Origin: Halobacterium salinarum DSM 3754
GTDB lineage: Archaea > Halobacteriota > Halobacteria > Halobacteriales > Halobacteriaceae
Direction: 5' to 3'
DNA: 64,000 bases
Assembly: GCF_008124605.1 (NCBI RefSeq)
Contig: NZ_VRYN01000004.1
Location: forward strand, 1-64,000
Shown: one piece after another, positions 7,451 to 16,370 of the stretch
Layout: each line of letters begins with the position of its first letter
Position numbering within the stretch: the stretch's first letter is position 1
Translations under genes and position numbers: made by a program
Notes under the pieces: model-generated
Database searches by the model: none
The model's input: the letters and a program-made list of their open reading frames with translations, nothing else
Told to the model about the DNA's origin: nothing

Positions 7451-8578
7451 GAGCCGATTCTGGACATACCGATGTGCTATGTTTCGTGCCGCATTGTAGT
7501 CGCTGTGTAGCTCCTTGCCGCATTTCTGACAGGCAAACTCGTCGCCGTCGCGGTTGTCCTCGTGGGTGAAGCCACAATTGGTGTGACTGCACCGCTGGCT
7601 GGTGTAGGCCGGGTGGACTGACTCGACGGCGATTCCATGCGCACGAGCTTTGTATTCGGCTTGGCGTTTCAACTCGCGGAACGCCCATTGTTGGAACTTT
7701 GAGGCGCCAGAAATCCGGTCTCGTATCCGTTTCAGGTCCTCGAATACGATTACCGAACAGTCCTGTGAGGCGGCTTCTTTCACCAACCGCTTTGACGCCT
7801 GGTGCAAGAAGTCTTCAGACCAGTTGGCAAAAGTATCCCCGATGGACTGAATTGTAAGATGTGCGTTCCGTGTGCCTGTCTGTTGTAGGCGGTTGCGGCG
7901 ACGTTCGTACTCGCGACGTTTGTGGTTCAGCAAGTCCGCGTTCCCGATGAACGCGCCTGTGCTTGTGACTGCCAGATACCCGTCCACGTTCCGGTCCACG
8001 CCGAGAACTGTTCGGCTCTCGGCTCCTTCCGACGAATCTTCACGTTCCTGCTTGACGGAAACGTGTAGGTAGTAGGTATCTGACTGACAGTCGTAGCGGA
8101 GCTTCGCGCCCTGCTTTGTCCACTCGTCACCCTCCATGTATTCAGCTTGCAGAGAGTCGTCCGGGTAGACATACTCGGCGTGAACACGACCACTTCCGTA
8201 TGCGGCCAACGAACAGTAGCCGTCAAAGTACGTAATCGCGTTTGTGTTGTAGACGGTCGTATTCGAGGTGAACACCGGTTTCGAGGTTCGTTCACCTTCC
8301 TTCATCCGGTCTACGCACCCGGAGAGAGCGTCTGACGCATGGTTGACGGCGGCCACAGTCAAATCCGAGTGTAAACCGGTGTCTTCCCGTATGTCGTCGT
8401 AGACAAGTGGTTGAAGACGAGAGCGCGACGTTATCACGTAGCCACTGTCGTCACCCTGCCATCCCCGATCAGCAAACCTCTGGGAAGCGTCCCGAAACGT
8501 ATCCATTGTCCGTTTCAGGTCGTCTTGGCGCTCGTTGGGGACGGAGAGCTTAACGACAGCAGTACGCTGAAGCTCCAT
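7361..8578 (-). CDS. tnpB: TnpB RNA-guided nuclease of an IS1341-type element
   Basis: A 405-residue TnpB. The RuvC-like active site is present: Asp195 in VLGVDRNVDG, Glu280 in SVIVFEDL and Asp360 in SDYNAARNIA. The zinc ribbon has Cys330, Cys335, Cys350 and Cys353. All catalytic residues are kept, so it may be an active ωRNA-guided DNA nuclease. No tnpA transposase lies nearby, as is usual for IS1341-type elements. Upstream are a TATA-like stretch (8606-8617) and a 10-bp palindrome CCACATGTGG at 8586-8595. It differs clearly from the second TnpB at 14.1 kb. Confidence 0.93.
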   Translation of the reverse strand: MELQRTAVVKLSVPNERQDDLKRTMDTFRDASQRFADRGWQGDDSGYVITSRSRLQPLVYDDIREDTGLHSDLTVAAVNHASDALSGCVDRMKEGERTSKPVFTSNTTVYNTNAITYFDGYCSLAAYGSGRVHAEYVYPDDSLQAEYMEGDEWTKQGAKLRYDCQSDTYYLHVSVKQEREDSSEGAESRTVLGVDRNVDGYLAVTSTGAFIGNADLLNHKRREYERRRNRLQQTGTRNAHLTIQSIGDTFANWSEDFLHQASKRLVKEAASQDCSVIVFEDLKRIRDRISGASKFQQWAFRELKRQAEYKARAHGIAVESVHPAYTSQRCSHTNCGFTHEDNRDGDEFACQKCGKELHSDYNAARNIAHRYVQNRLKSGSGRATNHLALKSGTLNGNGDYSPSTV

Positions 8579-8660
8579 CTACATACCACATGTGGGGTCA
8601 ATATTATATAAATTTCAGGCAGTTACCATGCTACTGTACTGCGGTTGCGGCACAGAGCTT

Positions 8661-8710
8661 ACGCGGTTCCCGCCTGCCGTGAACGGCGGGGACTCCCTCG
8701 CTGAATTAGG
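8661..8710 (-). mobile_element. Solo TnpB-element end hairpin
   Basis: Read on the minus strand, this stretch carries GGGAGTCCCCGCCGTTCACGG, closely matching the end of TnpB element 1 (GGGAGTC followed by CCTCGCCGTTCACGG). It has the same GCCG-TGAA-CGGC stem-loop in the same orientation but lies upstream of that element's gene. It is either the element's left end or the remains of an adjacent related element. Confidence 0.45.
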
Positions 8711-8757
8711 TGGGTGTCACCAGGGGCGACGACTCGCTCGCCGTCCCTGCCTGTGAC

Positions 8758-9480
8758 CTACACGAGTTCGTCGAGGTCGAGCGTCTCGTCGCCGTCGAGG
8801 ACGCGGACGTCGGTCTGGCTGCCGGTGGCCTTCACCTCGCGCTCGAAGTCCTCGACGTCGACCTCGATGGGCGGGAAGGTGTCGTAGTGCATCGGGAACG
8901 CGACGTCGACGTCGAGCCAGTCGACGGCGACGGCGGCCTGCATCGGTCCCATCGTGAAGTGGTCGCCGACTGGGACGGCGGCGGCGTCGGGTTCGAGGAA
9001 CGTCGCGGTGACGTCCCGCATCTCCGTCTGGAGGCTGGTGTCGCCCGCGTGGTAGAACGTCGTGGCGTCCTCCTCGGCGACCTGCGTGGGCTTGGTGTCC
9101 GAGAGGACGTAGCCCGCGGGCATTCCGGCGGAGGTGCCGTAGCCGGTGTCGATGCCGTTGGAGTGGTCGGCGCGCACCATCGTGACGTAGGCGTCGCCGA
9201 GTTCGACGGTGCCGCCGAGGTTCATGCCGGTGGTGTCGTCGATGCCGTACTCGTCGGTGAGGTAGCCCGCGAGTTCGGGCGTCCCGACGAAGTGCGCGCC
9301 GCGGAAGCGGTCGACGTCCGCGATGTGGTCCGCGTGGCCGTGCGTGAGCAGGACGTGGTCGGGGTCGAGTTCCTCGGGGTCCGTGTCCGTGAACGGGTTG
9401 TCGAAGAACGGGTCGATGAGGAAGTCCGTCTCGCCGACCGTCACGCCCCACGTCGAGTGGCCGTACCAGGTGAGTTCCAT
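8758..9480 (-). CDS. UPF0173-type metal-dependent hydrolase (MBL fold)
   Basis: A 240-residue metallo-β-lactamase-fold protein with the zinc-binding motif [13 protein letters not shown], an early strand [19 protein letters not shown] typical of UPF0173/YtkL, and later metal-ligand histidines in [14 protein letters not shown] and PMHYDTFPP. The substrate is unknown for the family. It ends about 50 nt from the TnpB end-like hairpin and is divergent from the aldo/keto reductase gene at 9.6 kb, with a roughly 100-nt shared promoter region. Confidence 0.88.
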   Translation of the reverse strand: MELTWYGHSTWGVTVGETDFLIDPFFDNPFTDTDPEELDPDHVLLTHGHADHIADVDRFRGAHFVGTPELAGYLTDEYGIDDTTGMNLGGTVELGDAYVTMVRADHSNGIDTGYGTSAGMPAGYVLSDTKPTQVAEEDATTFYHAGDTSLQTEMRDVTATFLEPDAAAVPVGDHFTMGPMQAAVAVDWLDVDVAFPMHYDTFPPIEVDVEDFEREVKATGSQTDVRVLDGDETLDLDELV

Positions 9481-9579
9481 GACAGTTCACTGTTCGCCTG
9501 AAGAACACTTAAAACGTGGCGGCGAGGCCGGTCGGTCCGCTTCCCACACCGTTACGTGCGAGGGCGGCGACCTCCCCGT

Positions 9580-10563
9580 ATGGACACGCGACCACTCGGC
9601 TCGACCGGCTTCGACGTGACCGAGGTCGGCCTGGGCACCTGGGAGATCGGCGGCGAATGGGGCGAGGTCGACGAGGCGACCGGCAAGGAGGCCGTCCGCG
9701 CCGCCCTCGACGAGGGCGTGACCTTCCTCGACACCGCGGACGTCTACGGCGACGGCCGCAGCGAGCGCCTCATCCGGGAAGTCCTCGAGGAACGAGACGA
9801 GGACCCGGTGGTCGCCACGAAGGCGGGCCGCCGACTCGACCCCCACGAGGCCGCGGGCTACGACCGAGAGCACCTGGAGTCGTTCGTCGACCGCTCCCGG
9901 GAGAACCTCGGCGTCGACAGCCTCGACCTCCTCCAGCTGCACTGCCCGCCGACGGACGTCTACTACCAGCCCGAGACCTTCGACGCGCTCGCGGACCTGC
10001 GGGCCGCGGGCAAACTCGACCACTACGGCGTGAGCGTCGAGCGCGTCGAGGAGGCGATGAAGGCCATGGAGTACCCGGGCGTGGAGACCGTCCAGATCAT
10101 CTTCAATCCGTTCCGCCAGCGCCCCGCCGAGGAGTTCCTCGACGCCGCCTACCGGAACGACGTCGGCGTCATCGTGCGCGTCCCGCTCGCGTCGGGCCTC
10201 CTGACCGGGAACATCGACGCGGACACCGAGTTCCCGGAGGACGACCACCGGAACTTCAACCGCGACGGCGACGCCTTCGACGTCGGCGAGACGTTCGCGG
10301 GCGTCCCCCTGGCGGACGGCGTCCAGGCGGTGGATGCGCTGCGCGAGCACGTCCCCGAGCACCTCGCGATGGCGCAGTTCGCGCTGCGCTGGATTCTGGA
10401 CTTCGACGCTGTCTCCACGGTCATCCCGGGGTCGACGTCCCCCGAGCACATCGCGAGCAACGTCGCCGCGTCGAACGCCGCCCCACTCACCCACCAGACG
10501 CACGGCGCCGTCCGCGACGTCTACGAACTCACCGTCGAGGAGCACGTCCACCAGCGCTGGTGA
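9580..10563 (+). CDS. Aldo/keto reductase
   Basis: A 327-residue NADP-dependent (α/β)8 oxidoreductase. The catalytic tetrad is visible: Asp and Tyr in FLDTADVYGDGRSE, Lys in VVATKAGRRLD and His in LDLLQLHCPP. The C-terminal cofactor region reads VSTVIPGSTSPEHIASN. The start MDTRPLGSTGFDVTEVG matches the usual family N-terminus and is preferred to an ATG 24 nt upstream. The substrate is unknown. It sits 72 nt ahead of an FAH-family gene and may be co-transcribed with it. Confidence 0.9.
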   Translation: MDTRPLGSTGFDVTEVGLGTWEIGGEWGEVDEATGKEAVRAALDEGVTFLDTADVYGDGRSERLIREVLEERDEDPVVATKAGRRLDPHEAAGYDREHLESFVDRSRENLGVDSLDLLQLHCPPTDVYYQPETFDALADLRAAGKLDHYGVSVERVEEAMKAMEYPGVETVQIIFNPFRQRPAEEFLDAAYRNDVGVIVRVPLASGLLTGNIDADTEFPEDDHRNFNRDGDAFDVGETFAGVPLADGVQAVDALREHVPEHLAMAQFALRWILDFDAVSTVIPGSTSPEHIASNVAASNAAPLTHQTHGAVRDVYELTVEEHVHQRW

Positions 10564-10635
10564 CATCCTCCCCGGCGAAACGAGCGGCCTGCCGGTCCCG
10601 GAACCCTGAAGCGGCCACCGGGGGAAGCCGACGGC

Positions 10636-11370
10636 ATGCACCAGATGCGCTTCCGGGACCCGGCCGGCGCCGTCCGGACCGGCGAGTACGACGAGGCGAC
10701 CGACACCGTCGCGGCGGCGGGCCGCACCTACGACACGGACGAGATCGACGTCCTGCCGCCCTGCGAGCCCACGAAAGTCGTCTGCGTCGGCCGGAACTAC
10801 GTGAAACACGCCGACGAGCGCGACGAGGAAGTCCCCGACCGTCCCCTGCTGTTCCTGAAGCCGCCGAACGCCGTCGCGGGCCACGGCGACACCACGCCGC
10901 TGCCCGCCGACAACTACGTCGAGCACGAGGCCGAACTCGCCGTCGTCGTCGGCGAGCAGGCCCGGAACCTCGACGAGGCGGACGCCCTGAAGGCCGTCGC
11001 GGGGTACACGGTCGCGAACGACGTCTCGAACCGCACCGACCAGGACGAGGAGCAGAACTGGGTGCGGGGGAAGGCCTTCGACGGCGCCTGCCCGCTCGGC
11101 CCGGTGCTCGCGACGCCCGAGGAGGTCCCCGACGACGCGGCCGTCGAACTCCGCGTGAACGGCGAGACGCGACAGTCGTCGTCCATCGAGCACTTCGTCT
11201 TCGACGTGCCGGAACTGCTCGCCGAAATCACGGAGTTCGTGACCCTGGAACCCGGCGACGTGGTGCTCACGGGGACGCCCGAGGGCGTCGACGAACTGAC
11301 CGACGGCGACAGCGTCGCGGTGGAAGTCGAGGGCGTCGGGACGCTCGAACACACCGTCGAGCGCGCCTGA
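10636..11370 (+). CDS. Fumarylacetoacetate hydrolase family protein
   Basis: A 244-residue protein of the FAH/HpcE superfamily, which hydrolyses or isomerises acylpyruvates using a divalent metal. Motifs seen are VCVGRNYVKHADERD, the metal-binding ExE of YVEHEAELAVVVG, YTVANDVSNRTDQ and the terminal GDVVLTGTPEGVDEL. The length fits single-domain acylpyruvases and 2-keto-4-pentenoate hydratase-like members. The exact substrate cannot be assigned. Confidence 0.9.
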   Translation: MHQMRFRDPAGAVRTGEYDEATDTVAAAGRTYDTDEIDVLPPCEPTKVVCVGRNYVKHADERDEEVPDRPLLFLKPPNAVAGHGDTTPLPADNYVEHEAELAVVVGEQARNLDEADALKAVAGYTVANDVSNRTDQDEEQNWVRGKAFDGACPLGPVLATPEEVPDDAAVELRVNGETRQSSSIEHFVFDVPELLAEITEFVTLEPGDVVLTGTPEGVDELTDGDSVAVEVEGVGTLEHTVERA

Positions 11371-11430
11371 TGCTCCGGCGTCCGTCACGAACGCAACCCT
11401 GAAGTTTAGGCTCGCCTAAGTCGCGGGCAG

Positions 11431-11949
11431 ATGGAGCTGACGCGCCGCGACGTGCTGGCCGCGCTCGCCGCCAGCGGCGCGGCCGCCGGCGCGAGCGTCT
11501 CGCTGGCCAGCGACCCCGGCGACGGTCCGGTCGGCGACCACGAGGTCGACACGCTCGTCGCCGTCGCCCGCGTCGTCTACCCCAGCGCGGTCGACGGCGT
11601 CGAGTCGTTCGTCGGGCAGTACAGCGTCGAGCGCGCCCGCGACAGGCCCGAGTACGCATCGGGCGTGGCGGACGCCGTCGCCGCGCTGGACGAGTACAGC
11701 CGGACCTGGGAGGACGCCGAGTTCGTCGACCTCGACGCGGAGCGCGCGGACCGCACGCTCTCCGGGTTCGAGGTCGACACCGCCGACCCCGACCCCGAGG
11801 GGAGCGACCGCGAGCGCGTCCGATACTACCTCGTGAACGAACTCCTGTACGCGCTGTTCTCGACGCCGACTGGCGGCAGCCTCGCGGGCATCGAGAACCC
11901 CCAGGGCCACCCTGGCGGCACCACCTCCTACCAGCGGGGCCCGGAATGA
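11431..11949 (+). CDS. Tat-exported gluconate 2-dehydrogenase subunit 3-like protein
   Basis: A 172-residue small subunit. It begins with a twin-arginine signal (LTRRDVLAALAASGAAAG), then the subunit-3 domain (HEVDTLVAVARVVYPSAVDG, later ERVRYYLVNELLYALFSTPTGG). In membrane-bound sugar dehydrogenases this subunit escorts the GMC flavoprotein through Tat and helps dock it. It overlaps the next gene by 4 nt (ATGA), so the two are translationally coupled. The complex would act outside the membrane. Confidence 0.88.
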   Translation: MELTRRDVLAALAASGAAAGASVSLASDPGDGPVGDHEVDTLVAVARVVYPSAVDGVESFVGQYSVERARDRPEYASGVADAVAALDEYSRTWEDAEFVDLDAERADRTLSGFEVDTADPDPEGSDRERVRYYLVNELLYALFSTPTGGSLAGIENPQGHPGGTTSYQRGPE

Positions 11950-13544
11950 ACCGCGAGCCGTCGGAGCGCGTCGACGTCTGCATCGTCGGCGCGGGACCCG
12001 CCGGCGGCCTGATGGCCGACGGACTCGCCAGGCGAGGGCACGACGTCGTGGTGCTGGAGGCCGGCCCGCGATTCGACGCCGACCACGAGGACCGCGAGCG
12101 ACGGATGGAGCGCTCGATTCGACCCGGACACGGCCCGGACTCGGTCTGGGAGATGGGCGGTGAGCGCGACGCCTACGAGTCCACCGGCGAGCAGTACTAC
12201 CCCCTGAACGCCGCCCGCGTGAAGGGCGTCGGCGGGTCGACGCTCCACTGGCAGGGGATGGTGATGCGCCTCCACGAACGGGACTTCCGCCTGGAGACGG
12301 AGACGGGCGTCGGCGCCGACTGGCCGATCGCGTACGACGACCTGCGGCCGCACTACGCCGACGCGGAGGACGAACTCGGGGTGGCGGGCGCCAGCGACAA
12401 CCCCTTCGCGCCGCCGCGCGAGCACCCCCACCCCCAGCCGGCGTTCGAGCCGAGTTACTCCGACTCGCTGTTCGCCGACGCCTGCGAGGAACTCGGAATC
12501 GCGACGCACTCGGTGCCGAACGCTCGGCTCTCGGAGGGCCGCGAGGGCCGGAGCGCGTGCGTCGGCTACGGCACCTGCCAGCCGGTCTGTCCGTCCGGCG
12601 CGAAGTACGACGCGACGATTCACGTCGAGCGCGCGGAGGCGGCTGGTGCGCGAGTACTCGACCGGGCGCCCGTGCAGCGTCTCGAACACGACGACGCGGG
12701 CGAGCGCGTGACCGCCGCCGTCTACGCCACTCCGGAGGGCGAACAGCACCGCCAGGAGGCCCGGGAGTTCGTGCTCGCGGCCGGCGGCGTGGAGAACCCC
12801 CGGCTGCTCCTGCTCTCCGAGAGCGAGCAGTACCCCGACGGCCTCGCGAACTCCTCCGGATTGGTGGGGCGGTTCTTCCACGACCACCTGTTCGCTGGCG
12901 TCGGTGGCACCCTCGACCGGCCGACGCGCCAGAACCACGTCGGCTTCAACACGACCGAGAGCCACCAGTTCTACGACCAGCCACCCGACGGCTCGCGGGG
13001 CGCCATCAAACTGGAGTTCCTGAACTACGCCGGCCCGAGCCCGGTCGAGATGGCGCTCGGGGGCGACGACTGGGGCGACGAGATGCTCGACCGCATCCGA
13101 GCGAACTACGGCACTCACGTCGCGGTCGGCGCGCTCGTCGAGCAGCGGCCCCGCGCGGAGAACCGGATTCGCCTCCACCCGGAGCGCACCGACGACCACG
13201 GCAACCCCGTGCCGGACGTCGTGTGGTCGCTGTCGGACGACGAGCGCCGGACCATCGAGCGCGCCAACGAGATTCAGCGCCGCATCATGGATGAACTCGG
13301 CGCGGACGTCGAGTGGACCGTCGGCCCCGAGAGCACGGGCCCGGCGTTCCACCACATGGGGACGACCCGGATGGGCGCAGACCCCGAGTCGAGTGTCGTG
13401 GACAGCCAGCTGCGGACTCACGACCTTGGGAATCTCACCGTCGCCTCGTCGAGCGTCTTCCCGACCGGCGGCGCGATGAACCCGACGCTCACCATCGCGG
13501 CGCTCGCGCTGAAGGCCGCCGACCACGTCGACGAACGGCTCTGA
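11946..13544 (+). CDS. GMC-family flavoprotein dehydrogenase (large subunit)
   Basis: A 532-residue FAD-dependent oxidoreductase. The dinucleotide-binding motif VCIVGAGPAGGLMADGLA is at the N-terminus, GVGGSTLHWQG follows, and the GMC C-terminal signature PTGGAMNPTLTIAALALKA closes it. A cysteine cluster SACVGYGTCQPVCPSGAKY lies in the middle, as in gluconate/sorbitol-type dehydrogenases. It has no signal of its own and presumably travels with the Tat-signal partner just upstream. The substrate is probably a sugar or polyol (inference). Confidence 0.9.
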   Translation: MNREPSERVDVCIVGAGPAGGLMADGLARRGHDVVVLEAGPRFDADHEDRERRMERSIRPGHGPDSVWEMGGERDAYESTGEQYYPLNAARVKGVGGSTLHWQGMVMRLHERDFRLETETGVGADWPIAYDDLRPHYADAEDELGVAGASDNPFAPPREHPHPQPAFEPSYSDSLFADACEELGIATHSVPNARLSEGREGRSACVGYGTCQPVCPSGAKYDATIHVERAEAAGARVLDRAPVQRLEHDDAGERVTAAVYATPEGEQHRQEAREFVLAAGGVENPRLLLLSESEQYPDGLANSSGLVGRFFHDHLFAGVGGTLDRPTRQNHVGFNTTESHQFYDQPPDGSRGAIKLEFLNYAGPSPVEMALGGDDWGDEMLDRIRANYGTHVAVGALVEQRPRAENRIRLHPERTDDHGNPVPDVVWSLSDDERRTIERANEIQRRIMDELGADVEWTVGPESTGPAFHHMGTTRMGADPESSVVDSQLRTHDLGNLTVASSSVFPTGGAMNPTLTIAALALKAADHVDERL

Positions 13545-13633
13545 CTCCCGACAGAAGCGGATTTCAGCAAGCGCGCTTACAGAAGCATCATTCAGATTAT
13601 CATTATGGTGGTCGGGGTGCTGTATCTACCTGT

Positions 13634-13879
13634 ATGAGCCACCGAACCACTCGCGCGCCCGCCGAGGCGCACAGTCTCCCCGCAACGGTCCTCACCGCGG
13701 CGGCAGCCGTCGTCGCGGTGTTCGCCGCCGTCGCCGTCGTGTCCGCCCCCGGCACCGCAGTTACTGTCGCCGCCACCGTCGTCGCCGTCCTCGCCGTGCA
13801 GCGTGGCCGGAAGGCGCTCGCGACCCGCGGCCACGCCGGCCACCGCGACTCGCTCGGAACGCCCCGCCACGCGGGCTGA
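13634..13879 (+). CDS. Small two-helix membrane protein
   Basis: An 81-residue protein starting MSHRTTRAPAEAHSLP. It has two Ala/Val-rich hydrophobic stretches (about 16-38 and 42-58) and a basic, His-containing tail. I do not recognise the family. Coding is supported by codon usage and a clean start; the composition is simple, so confidence is moderate. Confidence 0.5.
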   Translation: MSHRTTRAPAEAHSLPATVLTAAAAVVAVFAAVAVVSAPGTAVTVAATVVAVLAVQRGRKALATRGHAGHRDSLGTPRHAG

Positions 13880-13939
13880 GTCTCCCGACGGGGCCGGATC
13901 GGGCGGCCCGGCCCGCCCCACCTCAGCAGTTTCGAGGCG

Positions 13940-14012
13940 GAGCCCCCGGCCTCAAGGAGCGAGGGCTTCCGGCTGGTCGGAAGCGCGAAGCAAGTAGACC
14001 GGGGAGGAAGCC
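13940..14012 (+). mobile_element. IS1341-type end hairpin of a third kind
   Basis: Nested hairpins typical of haloarchaeal TnpB element ends: an outer CCCCGG/CCGGGG stem (13944-13949 with 13999-14004) and an inner perfect 7-bp stem GCTTCCG/CGGAAGC (13965-13971 with 13978-13984). The trailer GTAGACCGGGGAGGA resembles right ends I remember from other haloarchaeal elements. It lies about 80 nt upstream of the second tnpB and could be its left end or a solo remnant. Confidence 0.45.
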
Positions 14013-14091
14013 GACACTCACGACACAATCCACAAGCCAATAGCTTCCCGACTCCCGGATCATTAAGTACCGATAGGCAAATATCTGAACT

Positions 14092-15348
14092 ATGGAGGTC
14101 AGGCGCACCGCGCCGGTCAAACTCGTTGTCCCCGACGAGTACCACGACGACCTCCACGAAACCGCCGAGCAATTCATCTACTGCGCGAACGAAGCCAGTG
14201 ACTACTGCTGGGACAACACCAGCTACGAGAATTGCATCACCTCGAACGTGACCGCGAGAAACGCGTTGTACGACCGGCTCCGCGAGGAAACGGACCTCAC
14301 GGCAAACCTCGTCCAAGAAGCCATTCGACGTGCCGTTCACGCCGTCGATAGTGGTGTTGATCGCTGGAAAAACGGCAAGCGGACGAACAAACCAGAGTTC
14401 ACCTCGTGGAGTATGGTCTACGACAAGCGGAGTGCGACGTTCTACCGGAACAAAATCTCACTGTCCACGGTGGACGGACGCATCGAGTGTGATTTCGAGT
14501 TGCCAGCGGATAGTCCAACGCCGTACGAAGAGTACGTCTTGTCCGAGGAGTACGAGTTTCGAACGAGTACACTCCAGTACGACCAAGCGACTGACGAGTT
14601 CTACTTCCACGTCAAAACGCGAAAGATGGACACAGACGGTGAGGCTGTTGAGATTGAGGGTTCGGACGATACCGGGCACCAGACAGTCCTCGGGATCGAC
14701 CTCGGTGTGAACAGTCTCGCCGTCGCCAGCACAGCCACGTTCTGGAGTGGTGACGGGTACGATCACTGGATCCGGGAGTTTGAGAAACGTCGGGCGGAGA
14801 TGCAACAGCGTGGCACACAAGCCGCTCACAACGCCTGGCTTCGGCTTGGAAAGCGAGAGCGAGCATGGCGGAAACAGTACATCCACATGGTCGCCAACGA
14901 GATTGTTGACGAAGCGGTTGACCACGATTGCGACGTGATAGTGTTTGAGGAGTTGACGGATATTCGAGAGCGACTCCCTCAAGCTGACTGGCATCACGTG
15001 TGGGCATTCCACCGCCTTGTCGAGTACGTTGCGTACAAAGCTCCAGAACGGGGTGTGGCGGTTGAACAAGTCGAGCCTGCCCACACGAGCCAACGGTGTT
15101 CTCGAACTGATTGTGGGTTCACCCACGAAGATAACCGCGACAGCGAACAGTTCCAGTGTCTGAAGTGCGGGTACGAAATCAACGCTGATTACAACGGCGC
15201 GAAAAACATCGCGCTCCGATATATGCGGAAGCGACAGCACCGCCTGCGTTCCTCGCCCACGTCGAGGGGCGCAGACGCACCAGTAGACGTGCGTGTACAT
15301 GGTGGGACGTTGAACGATGACGGCTATCGGCCAACCGCCGACAGCTGA
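14092..15348 (+). CDS. tnpB: TnpB RNA-guided nuclease, second subfamily
   Basis: A 418-residue TnpB. The RuvC residues are Asp203 in LGIDLGVNSLA, Glu286 in DVIVFEEL and Asp366 in NADYNGAKNIA. The zinc ribbon cysteines are 336, 341, 356 and 359. It shares only the general family pattern with the TnpB at 7.4 kb, and its right end belongs to a different hairpin class, so two separate lineages are present. No tnpA accompanies it. All catalytic residues are intact. Confidence 0.93.
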   Translation: MEVRRTAPVKLVVPDEYHDDLHETAEQFIYCANEASDYCWDNTSYENCITSNVTARNALYDRLREETDLTANLVQEAIRRAVHAVDSGVDRWKNGKRTNKPEFTSWSMVYDKRSATFYRNKISLSTVDGRIECDFELPADSPTPYEEYVLSEEYEFRTSTLQYDQATDEFYFHVKTRKMDTDGEAVEIEGSDDTGHQTVLGIDLGVNSLAVASTATFWSGDGYDHWIREFEKRRAEMQQRGTQAAHNAWLRLGKRERAWRKQYIHMVANEIVDEAVDHDCDVIVFEELTDIRERLPQADWHHVWAFHRLVEYVAYKAPERGVAVEQVEPAHTSQRCSRTDCGFTHEDNRDSEQFQCLKCGYEINADYNGAKNIALRYMRKRQHRLRSSPTSRGADAPVDVRVHGGTLNDDGYRPTADS

Positions 15349-15431
15349 TTCCCGGGAGTCCACATCAAAGTCCCACCCTCAACGAACTGAGGCGCGTAGC
15401 GCCGAGGGAGTAGGGTGGGGTAGTTTACAAC
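15230..15431 (+). ncRNA. Probable ωRNA / right end of TnpB element 2
   Basis: It covers the tnpB 3' end and the element's right terminus. An 8-bp stem CCCACCCT/AGGGTGGG (15372-15379 with 15412-15419) encloses a second stem GGCGC/GCGCC (15391-15395 with 15399-15403). The last block, GGGTGGGGTAGTTTACAAC, is shared with the solo end at 1144-1162, which fixes the element's right border near 15431. The 5' limit is an estimate. Confidence 0.5.
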
Positions 15432-15859
15432 TGGAGGTGGCTGGTCGAACTCGGCCCGTCGTCGTCACCGTCGTCGTTCGGCAGGCCGTCGTAGAGGTAC
15501 CGGACGTCGTCGTCGACGAGGTACACCTGGCCGTCCTCTACTGCCACGTCCACCGACGGTAGCGTCGTGTCGGCGGCGTCCCCGTTGTCGCAGTACCCCG
15601 AGCAGGTGTCGAACAGCGACCCGTGTTTCGGACAGACGACCTCGCCGCCGCGCGTGACGGCGCCGACGCCCTCCCGGTAGAGCCGCTGGGCCTCGTGCGT
15701 GCAGCGGTTCACCCAGGCCCGGACCGGCGGCCGGTCGTCGTCCTCGCAGGGCACCAGGAAGTAGCTCGCGGTGTCGCCGTGTTCGTCCCGCACCGTGAAC
15801 GCCCACGACCCCTCCTCGGTGACGGTGTCGACACTCGTCAGGCGGTAGCGGTCGGCCAT
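15425..15859 (-). CDS. Rieske-type [2Fe-2S] protein
   Basis: A 144-residue soluble Rieske domain. The cluster ligands are Cys and His in NRCTHEAQRL and in VVCPKHGSLFD. A further Cys pair in TCSGYCDNGD is unusual. There is no oxygenase catalytic domain and no membrane helix, so it is probably a small ferredoxin-like electron carrier. Its stop codon and last codons fall inside the conserved terminal block of TnpB element 2 (15413-15431). The present C-terminus may therefore have been supplied by that insertion. Confidence 0.83.
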   Translation of the reverse strand: MADRYRLTSVDTVTEEGSWAFTVRDEHGDTASYFLVPCEDDDRPPVRAWVNRCTHEAQRLYREGVGAVTRGGEVVCPKHGSLFDTCSGYCDNGDAADTTLPSVDVAVEDGQVYLVDDDVRYLYDGLPNDDGDDDGPSSTSHLQL

Positions 15860-15898
15860 GGCAGAAGCGAGTGCGCGCCCGGCAGTTAGTCTTCCCGC

Positions 15899-16324
15899 TC
15901 AGAGCGCCAGCGAGACGAGGTAGCCGGCGTCCAGCAGGAGCGCGACGGCGAGGACGGCGCCGCCGTAGAGGAACGGCGTGGCGTCGTCGCCGGATTCGAT
16001 GCGGCTGCCCGCGGCCTCGGTGACGCCGGTGAGCAGGAACCAGAGGACGACCATGCCGAGGACGGCGTGCCCGCGGCCCGTGCCGGTGAGGACGCCGCTG
16101 TCGGTGTACCCGCCGAGTGTGAGCATGTAGCCGCCCGTCAGGACGAGCAGGACCGCGGAGGCTCGGGAGACGTTGCGGAGCGTGCCCGCGATGGACTCCC
16201 GAACGCTCGTGGAGACGTTCGCGGCGATACCGGGCACAGTGAGCGCAGCGAACAGCACGCTGCCGGTGAGGAGCCCGGCGAACACCATGTGCGTCGCGTA
16301 GACTGCTGTCTCGATGACTGTCAT
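15899..16324 (-). CDS. CopD-like four-helix membrane protein
   Basis: A 141-residue protein starting MTVIETAVYATHMVFAGLL. Four hydrophobic helices are visible, with GRGHAVLGMVVLWFLLTG in the third. The His in the first helix (ATHMVF) and the His in the third recall the CopD/DUF2269-type heme or copper membrane fold. The start at 16324 is chosen because the ATG 21 nt upstream adds polar residues ahead of the first helix. The function is uncertain. Confidence 0.65.
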   Translation of the reverse strand: MTVIETAVYATHMVFAGLLTGSVLFAALTVPGIAANVSTSVRESIAGTLRNVSRASAVLLVLTGGYMLTLGGYTDSGVLTGTGRGHAVLGMVVLWFLLTGVTEAAGSRIESGDDATPFLYGGAVLAVALLLDAGYLVSLAL

Positions 16325-16370
16325 GTGCTGTCCGAGGGACGGCACGCTCCTAAAAGCGGTGGTGGCGGAA

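Noticed and set aside
9487-11388. Long open frame antisense to the aldo/keto reductase and FAH genes (over 600 codons)
   Set aside because: GC-rich haloarchaeal genes leave the antisense frame open. Its translation is Arg/Val/Gly-rich with no motif, while the sense genes have full catalytic signatures.
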